Below, piece by piece: positions 59,722 through 64,000 of a DNA stretch of 64,000 nucleotides. How positions within the stretch are numbered: the stretch's first letter is position 1; each line of letters begins with the position of its first letter. Location of the stretch: assembly GCA_050733935.1 (NCBI GenBank), contig JBOHUC010000098.1:39253-103252 (forward strand), written 5' to 3'. Under the pieces are notes generated by a model. It was not told where the DNA came from. It was given only the letters and a program-made list of their open reading frames with translations, and did not search any database. A program made the position numbers and the translations under genes. The DNA comes from JBOHUC01 sp050733935 (GTDB lineage: Bacteria > Eisenbacteria > RBG-16-71-46 > DASYSL01).

Positions 59722-61004
59722 CGCGTCTTCCTCGCCGGTTCGCGACGGCGCTCGGACTCGCGCTCTTGTTCGCCGTGCCGGCTTCCACCCTGCTCGCGCG
59801 TCCGGCCGACGCGAGGATCCTCGTTCCGATGGACCAGGCGCAGACCGATCATCTCAAGGCCTACGGGCTCGCGTTCTGGGCGCTCGAGCGCGGCGGGCGC
59901 GTCGACTGGCTCCTCAACTACCGGGGCGGCTCGTTCCTCATGGCGGACGATGCGGCGATCGATCGCGAGGCGAGAATCCGCGGCATTCGCACGCAGGCAG
60001 TGAGCTCGGCCGAGGAGGCCGCGATTTTCGCCGAGATCGAAGACAACAACATGGAGCGCGTGGTCCTCGAGAAGGCCCCGCGCATCGCCGTCTACGTGCC
60101 GCCTCACGTCGTGCCGTGGGACGACGCCGTGCGGCTCGCGCTCGATTACGCGCAGGTGCCGTACACGACGCTGTGGGATCCCGAGGTGATTCGCGGCGAT
60201 CTCGCGAAGTACGACTGGCTCCATCTCCATCACGAGGACTTCACGGGCCAGCAGGGCAAGTTCTACGCCGCGTACGCGGGTGCGGAGTGGTATCAGACCG
60301 AGAAGGCGCTCCAGGAGAAGACGGCGCGCAGCCTCGGGTTCTCGAAGGTGAGCGAGTGCAAGAAGGCGGTCGCGCGGACGATCAAGGACTACGTCGCGCG
60401 CGGAGGCTTCCTGTTCGCGATGTGCTCCGCCACCGACACCTACGACATCGCGCTTGCGGCCGAGGGCGTGGACATCGTGGACGCGCCCTACGACGGCGAC
60501 GGGCCCGACCCGGGGGCGCAGCGAAAGCTCGATTTCGGGCGCACGCTCGCGTTCCGGAACTTCTCCCTTCGGATCGATCCGTACGTGTACGAGTTCTCCG
60601 ACCTCGACGTGACCATGGAGGCCGTGACGCGCGGGCGAGGCTCGTTCTTCACGCTGTTCGATTTCTCGGCCAAGAACGATCCGGTTCCCTCGATGCTGAC
60701 CCAGGATCACACGAACGCGGTGTCCGAGTTCCTCGGCCAGACGACCGGGTTCCACAAGGGATTCCTGAAGCCCGGGGTCACGATCCTCGCCGAGACCGAG
60801 GGCACGAACGAGGTCAAGTACATCCACGGCATGTTCGGCAAGGGAACGTTCACGTTCCTCGGCGGCCACGACCCCGAGGACTACCAGCACGCGGTCGGCG
60901 ATCCCGCGACCGACCTCTCGCTGTTCAAGAACTCGCCGGGCTACCGGCTGATCCTGAACAACATCCTGTTCCCGGCGGCCGAGAAGAAGAAGCAACGCAC
61001 CTGA
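59718..61004 (+). CDS. Secreted protein related to 'asparagine synthetase B'-annotated FCB proteins
   Basis: 428 aa from ATG 59718. Signal peptide (FATALGLALLFAVPASTLLARPADA). The family, often wrongly labelled asparagine synthetase B in Bacteroidetes, starts ILVPMDQAQTDHLKAYGLAF and includes VDWLLNYRGGSF, RIAVYVPPHVVPWDDAVRLAL, YDWLHLHHEDFTGQQGKFY, and TFTFLGGHDPEDYQHAVGDP. The middle looks like a glutamine-amidotransferase or ThuA-like fold, as in DUF4159. It closes the cluster. Function unknown; the shared fold with the first gene suggests a common partner. Confidence 0.75.
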   Translation: MTRLPRRFATALGLALLFAVPASTLLARPADARILVPMDQAQTDHLKAYGLAFWALERGGRVDWLLNYRGGSFLMADDAAIDREARIRGIRTQAVSSAEEAAIFAEIEDNNMERVVLEKAPRIAVYVPPHVVPWDDAVRLALDYAQVPYTTLWDPEVIRGDLAKYDWLHLHHEDFTGQQGKFYAAYAGAEWYQTEKALQEKTARSLGFSKVSECKKAVARTIKDYVARGGFLFAMCSATDTYDIALAAEGVDIVDAPYDGDGPDPGAQRKLDFGRTLAFRNFSLRIDPYVYEFSDLDVTMEAVTRGRGSFFTLFDFSAKNDPVPSMLTQDHTNAVSEFLGQTTGFHKGFLKPGVTILAETEGTNEVKYIHGMFGKGTFTFLGGHDPEDYQHAVGDPATDLSLFKNSPGYRLILNNILFPAAEKKKQRT

Positions 61005-61036
61005 TTCCGCGGTGATTCCGTCGTGATTCCGCGGGC

Positions 61037-61065
61037 TTGACAGGTCCTCACCCCGGGTCTCTAAT
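61037..61065 (+). promoter_or_regulatory. Promoter of the DUF948/YtxH operon
   Basis: TTGACA (61037-61042), 17-base spacer, TCTAAT (61060-61065). Start near 61072 gives an 80-base leader to GTG 61153, which has GGAGG upstream. Confidence 0.8.
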
Positions 61066-61152
61066 CGCAGTGCCGCTAAGTCCCCGCGCCCCCGCCTCAC
61101 GGGCTCTGCCGCCGCGCGGATCGGGTGCCGACTCCCCTCGGAGGTTGCTGCC

Positions 61153-61575
61153 GTGCCCATCGTCGTCCAGGTCAGTATCGCGGTCGCCGCGCTCGCGCTC
61201 GTGGCCGGCGTCATCGCCCTCATTCGGGTGCTCGGCCAGCTCCGGTCGACCGCACAGCAGCTCGAACGGACCATGGTCGAGCTCGAGCGTTCGATTCCCC
61301 AGGTCACGAAGGCGGTGGATCACGCGAGCGAGGTGCTCACGTCGATCAACGGCGTCACGGATCAGGTCAAGGGAATCGTGGATCGGTTCGAGCCGGTCGG
61401 AAGGAAGGCGGCGCAACTCACATCCGTGTTCGTGGACGAGGTCGTGGAGCCGGCGAGCCGGGTCGCGGCCATCGTGCGTGGCGTGAAGGTGGGAGCCTCC
61501 ACCTTCATGGGCAACATGTTCCAGAGGCGCGGCAAAGAGCCCGCGCGACTCAGTGGAGGAAATCACGATGAGTGA
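61153..61575 (+). CDS. DUF948-type membrane-anchored coiled-coil protein
   Basis: 140 aa from GTG 61153. N-terminal helix (QVSIAVAALALVAGVIALIRVL) then heptad-like coil (LGQLRSTAQQLERTMVELER, QVTKAVDHASEVLTSINGV) and a short C-terminal tail. This is the DUF948 pattern, frequently encoded next to YtxH proteins and linked to envelope stress in Gram-positives; the role is not settled. The next gene overlaps it by 8 bases. Confidence 0.85.
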   Translation: MPIVVQVSIAVAALALVAGVIALIRVLGQLRSTAQQLERTMVELERSIPQVTKAVDHASEVLTSINGVTDQVKGIVDRFEPVGRKAAQLTSVFVDEVVEPASRVAAIVRGVKVGASTFMGNMFQRRGKEPARLSGGNHDE

Positions 61576-61852
61576 CAATCGCACCGATGCCCTGCTCGCC
61601 TTCCTCTTCGGCGCTGTGGTAGGGGCCGGCGTCGCGCTTCTGGTGGCGCCCGCGAGCGGAACCGAGACCCGGAAGCGCCTCGGCGATGCGGCCAAGAAGC
61701 TCGGACACGACGTCGATGAGAAGCTCGCGCACGCGAAGGATTCCATCCAGGCCCGCGCGGGCGACGTCCGCGGCGCGATCCAGGCCGGACGCGATGCGTA
61801 CCAGAAGGCGCGCCACGGCGAAGAGCCGGCGCCCACGTCGACGGCGATGTAA
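61568..61852 (+). CDS. YtxH domain protein
   Basis: 94 aa from ATG 61568. One N-terminal transmembrane helix with the YtxH signature LLAFLFGAVVGAGVALLVAPASGTETRKRL, of which FGAVVGAGVALLVAPASG is the core, followed by an amphipathic helix (KKLGHDVDEKLAHAKDSI) rich in Ala, Lys and Glu. General-stress-linked family; function unknown. It overlaps the DUF948 gene and is followed by a rho-independent terminator. Confidence 0.9.
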   Translation: MSDNRTDALLAFLFGAVVGAGVALLVAPASGTETRKRLGDAAKKLGHDVDEKLAHAKDSIQARAGDVRGAIQAGRDAYQKARHGEEPAPTSTAM

Positions 61853-61893
61853 TCACCGAGTCGTCCGTTTCGAATCGAAGAACCTCGAGAACG

Positions 61894-61922
61894 GGCCCGG
61901 CTTCGGCCGGGCCTTCTTCATT
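61894..61922 (+). terminator. Rho-independent terminator after the YtxH gene
   Basis: GGCCCGGC-TTCG-GCCGGGCC (61894-61913) followed by TTCTTCATT. It lies 42 bases after the stop codon. Confidence 0.88.
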
Positions 61923-62072
61923 GGGTGGCGACGACCAGGAGTCGTCGGCCGCCATCTTCTGGCGAAGAAAGTGTCCCGGGGGGCATCATATAGAAGTAAA
62001 GGATGACTCCGGCCCCGGGTGGCCGGTGTTCACACAAGGTCCAAGGCGCGCCCCCGAAGAGGTTTCCCCTTC

Positions 62073-63004
62073 ATGCGTGCCTACCTGTTGACGCATCTCA
62101 GCGATTCCGCCCTTCTACGCGATCTGCAGGCACTCGTCGTGCGAGATCGCATAACGACCGCCGTCTTGCTCGCCCACATTGCCGAGGTGGATACTCGACG
62201 GCTCTACGCCCCGGCGGGATACCCCTCGATGCATGCTTACTGCGTCGAGAAGCTCGGTTTTTCCGACGACGCGGCCTTCAAGCGGACGCAGGCAGCAAGG
62301 GTGGCTCGGCGATTCCCCCTCCTCTTCAAGGCGGTGGCCGACGGCCGGCTCCATCTGACCGCGGTCCGCCTGCTCGCTCCCCACCTCACAGCCGAGAACG
62401 TCGAAGAGCTCGTGACGGCGTCCGAGCACCGGCGGGCCTGGGAAATCGAACGGCTGCTCGCCGATCGCTTCCCACTGGCGGGACAGGAAGAGAAGAAGAA
62501 CCGGGCCCTCGTTCGCGCGTTGCCGTCCGTGGTGGTTGCCGCAAGGGCAACCGGGCACGGATCCACCGGGGCTGCTCGATACCACTGAGTCCGGGACCGG
62601 CGAACTTGCCGCAGGGCAAGTTGTCGCAGGGCAAGTTGGCTCAGCGCAGGTTGCCGCAGGGCAAGTTGGCTCCTCGACCTCCAACGCGGCCGGTGAACTT
62701 GCTGGACGAGGAGCCCAGGGGGAAACGAGAGCGCGCCGGTATCTTCTGAGGCTCGTGATTCGGGAGAGCACCCACGAGCACCTGCGTTACGCGCAGGCGC
62801 TCCTGGGCCATGCGGTTCCCTCCGGGGATGTCGAGGAAGTGATCGACCGCGCCCTCCTCGCCCTGATCGAGAAGTGGGAAAAGCGGAAGTTCGGGCGCTC
62901 GAGCCGGACGCAGCGGCCGAAAGCGAAAGCGCTTCGGCCAACGTCCGAGTTGCGGCGGGAGAAAGAGGCGCAGGCCCAGGCGCAGGCCCAGGCTCAGGCT
63001 CAGG
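62073..63004 (+). pseudogene. Decayed HNH-endonuclease/DUF222-like gene interrupted by 15-bp repeats
   Basis: ATG 62073 opens a good frame (MRAYLLTHLSDSALLRDLQA, RITTAVLLAHIAEVDTRRLY, GYPSMHAYCVEKLGFSDDAA, RRAWEIERLLADRFPLAGQE) resembling the helical front part of DUF222/HNH proteins; it ends in TGA 62588 after the frame is lost near 62535. The +1 frame carries on (TGELAAGQVVAGQVG, then RLVIRESTHEHLRYAQALLG and VEEVIDRALLALIEKWEKRK) and decays after the Gln-Ala run near 63000. No HNH catalytic motif is left. The join between the two halves holds the 15-base repeat tract. Confidence 0.55.
62534..62680. repeat. 15-bp iterated TTGCCGCAGGGCAAG repeat
   Basis: A hairpin GGTTGCC-GCAAG-GGCAACC lies at 62534-62552. 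From 62606 four exact-length 15-base units follow (62606-62620, 62621-62635, 62636-62650, 62651-62665), of which the first and fourth are TTGCCGCAGGGCAAG. AACTTGCC (62603-62610) and GGCAAGTT (62615-62622) form a hairpin. Same element as at 14725 and 53255. Confidence 0.85.
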
Positions 63005-63217
63005 AAGTGGGTCTGTCCCCTTGCTCGCGGCCTGGGAACGGGACCGTGGCCAGGACCGGGAATGTGGCGGGGGCCGGGGCGGATGCGGCGGTTGGCGCTG
63101 AATTGATCCGTGAGAGGGGCGATCGGGTCGAGCGCGTGAGACCCGAGGCGGACGAGTGCGCCGTGCACTGCGACGCGACTCGGCAAACTTGGCGACGACC
63201 TGACGGGGGCTCTAGCT

Positions 63218-64000
63218 CTAGCCGCGCTTTCGGAACGCGTGCCCGGCCGTCGCCGAGCATGGCGGTACGCGCGGATCGCGGACGAGCAGAACGCCGAGAT
63301 CGTCGCGCGTGATCTCGAACACGAGCTGACGCGCGATGTAGCGGTCCTCGAAGCCGTCGTGGAACAGAGCGACGAACGCGACCCGCCCGCGCTCCCACCA
63401 TGTGCGTTCGGGCACGCGGAACAGGATCGTGCCGCTCGTTCCGTCCGGCTTCATTCGAAGCTCCGTGCCGGTTCGCCGCCAGGTCGGCCAGCCCGAGCTC
63501 TCGGGCGCACTCTCGACCCTGAGGGGCGCTGACATCCCGGCCGTGTCGACTTCGACTCCGTCGGGATGGAGGAGCAGCAACAAGAGCTCTTGCGACTTGA
63601 GACCTCGTGCGCGCCAGCTTCCCGCGATCCAACCGGCCGAGTCGGGGCGGGGAGGAAGGTCGAGCAGGAACTCCACCTCGGGACAGCGGAGCTCGATCTC
63701 GGCCTGCTGGACCGGATCCTGCTCGGGAGCGGGGAAACGAAACGTCACGGTGTGCGTGGACGGCACCAGTCGGCCTTCGAACCGTGCCGGTTCGAACGTC
63801 CTCTTTTTCGCCGCTTCGGCCGCGGTGTCGTCGAGCAGCGGCTGTGACTGGAGCACGTTCGTCGCGCGCACGACGCCGAGCGTGTCGACCAGGACCTCGA
63901 TCGTCACGATGCCGGAGGCGCCGAGCCTTCGCGCGAGCGGGCGCGGTTCCGGCAGGTCGGCATCGGCGGGCTCGGGATCGCTCGCAGACCGGGAGGCGCT
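63218..64000 (-). CDS. TonB C-terminal-like protein (N-terminus beyond window edge)
   Basis: The frame is open from the window's right edge (64000) down to a stop at 63218. The Pro/Glu-rich start (SDPEPADADLPEPRPLARRL) leads into the energy-transducer domain: VTIEVLVDTLGVVRATNVLQ, DDTAAEAAKKRTFEPARFEG and HTVTFRFP, the TonB beta-hairpin/helix. About 140 residues follow beyond the TonB domain, ending in FVALFHDGFEDRYIARQLVF. This extra tail is not typical of TonB. The TonB domain normally contacts outer-membrane receptors; the transmembrane anchor would lie outside the window. Confidence 0.72.
   Translation of the reverse strand, partial: SASRSASDPEPADADLPEPRPLARRLGASGIVTIEVLVDTLGVVRATNVLQSQPLLDDTAAEAAKKRTFEPARFEGRLVPSTHTVTFRFPAPEQDPVQQAEIELRCPEVEFLLDLPPRPDSAGWIAGSWRARGLKSQELLLLLLHPDGVEVDTAGMSAPLRVESAPESSGWPTWRRTGTELRMKPDGTSGTILFRVPERTWWERGRVAFVALFHDGFEDRYIARQLVFEITRDDLGVLLVRDPRVPPCSATAGHAFRKRG

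Noticed and set aside
1..64000. tRNA or rRNA genes
   Set aside because: No cloverleaf or conserved rRNA segment was seen on reading both strands; a covariance search would be needed to exclude short ones.

Overview
The window is GC-rich, densely packed bacterial DNA from a Gram-negative-type organism: it has a TonB-like C-terminal domain, HlyD-type periplasmic adaptors, SecDF and many lipoproteins. Four large secreted proteins (ends near 2885, 20945, 24733 and 41366) finish in a FlgD-Ig/T9SS-type C-terminal sorting-like domain, a habit of the FCB superphylum. Together with the GC content and the HNH/DUF222-like gene type near 62 kb this points to a Candidatus Eisenbacteria-like lineage. The taxonomic call is inference from composition and families; no rRNA or tRNA gene was found.

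Layout. 1-8 kb: the 3' end of a prephenate dehydrogenase gene, a secreted sorting-domain protein, small membrane proteins, a RibD/DHFR-like protein, an ArsR-SRPBCC fusion with a well-formed promoter/operator, a hydrolase and the DNA-repair gene ogt. 7.5-16.7 kb: tatD, rsmA, a free-standing Fe-S PD-(D/E)XK nuclease, a frameshifted lipoprotein, a cupin, a YibQ-like deacetylase, a channel-like two-helix membrane protein, an HTH/membrane pair, signal peptidase I, a cysteine-less racemase homologue and a VOC protein. 16.8-24.7 kb: two tandem giant secreted sugar-dehydrogenase/PKD paralogues. 24.8-28.6 kb: DUF1579, a coproheme-decarboxylase-like protein, a cassette-like membrane gene followed by a striking nested inverted repeat, a metal-dependent hydrolase, and a small basic protein made of 17 heptapeptide repeats. 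28.8-34.1 kb: a three-gene HlyD / M50 protease-HlyD / GAF-HlyD module. 34.6-42.8 kb: bacilliredoxin, an ABC transporter with a thioredoxin, a scrambled junction made from pieces of two nearby genes, a lower-GC island with a frameshifted M15-like peptidase, and plsC. 42.9-53.2 kb: CPBP protease, nhaA, DUF1684, rpiA, M48 protease, secD-secF and a lipoprotein. 53.4-61 kb: a DUF4159-DUF4175-TPR-secreted protein cluster. 61-64 kb: DUF948 and YtxH genes, a decayed HNH-type gene full of 15-bp repeats, and the C-terminal part of a TonB-like protein.

Themes. (1) Several genes have a -10 box only 6-9 bases before the start codon, so leaderless mRNAs appear common, while other genes have strong Shine-Dalgarno sequences. 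(2) A TTGCC(4 nt)GGCAA hairpin, iterated every 15-16 bp, occurs at three sites about 48 kb apart. (3) Three genes (10737, 39281, 62073) are broken by apparent single-base frameshifts, and two of them lie in visibly lower-GC DNA; sequencing error cannot be excluded. (4) The most promising little-described systems are the M50/HlyD/GAF module, the RG-heptad repeat protein, and the DUF4159/DUF4175 cluster.
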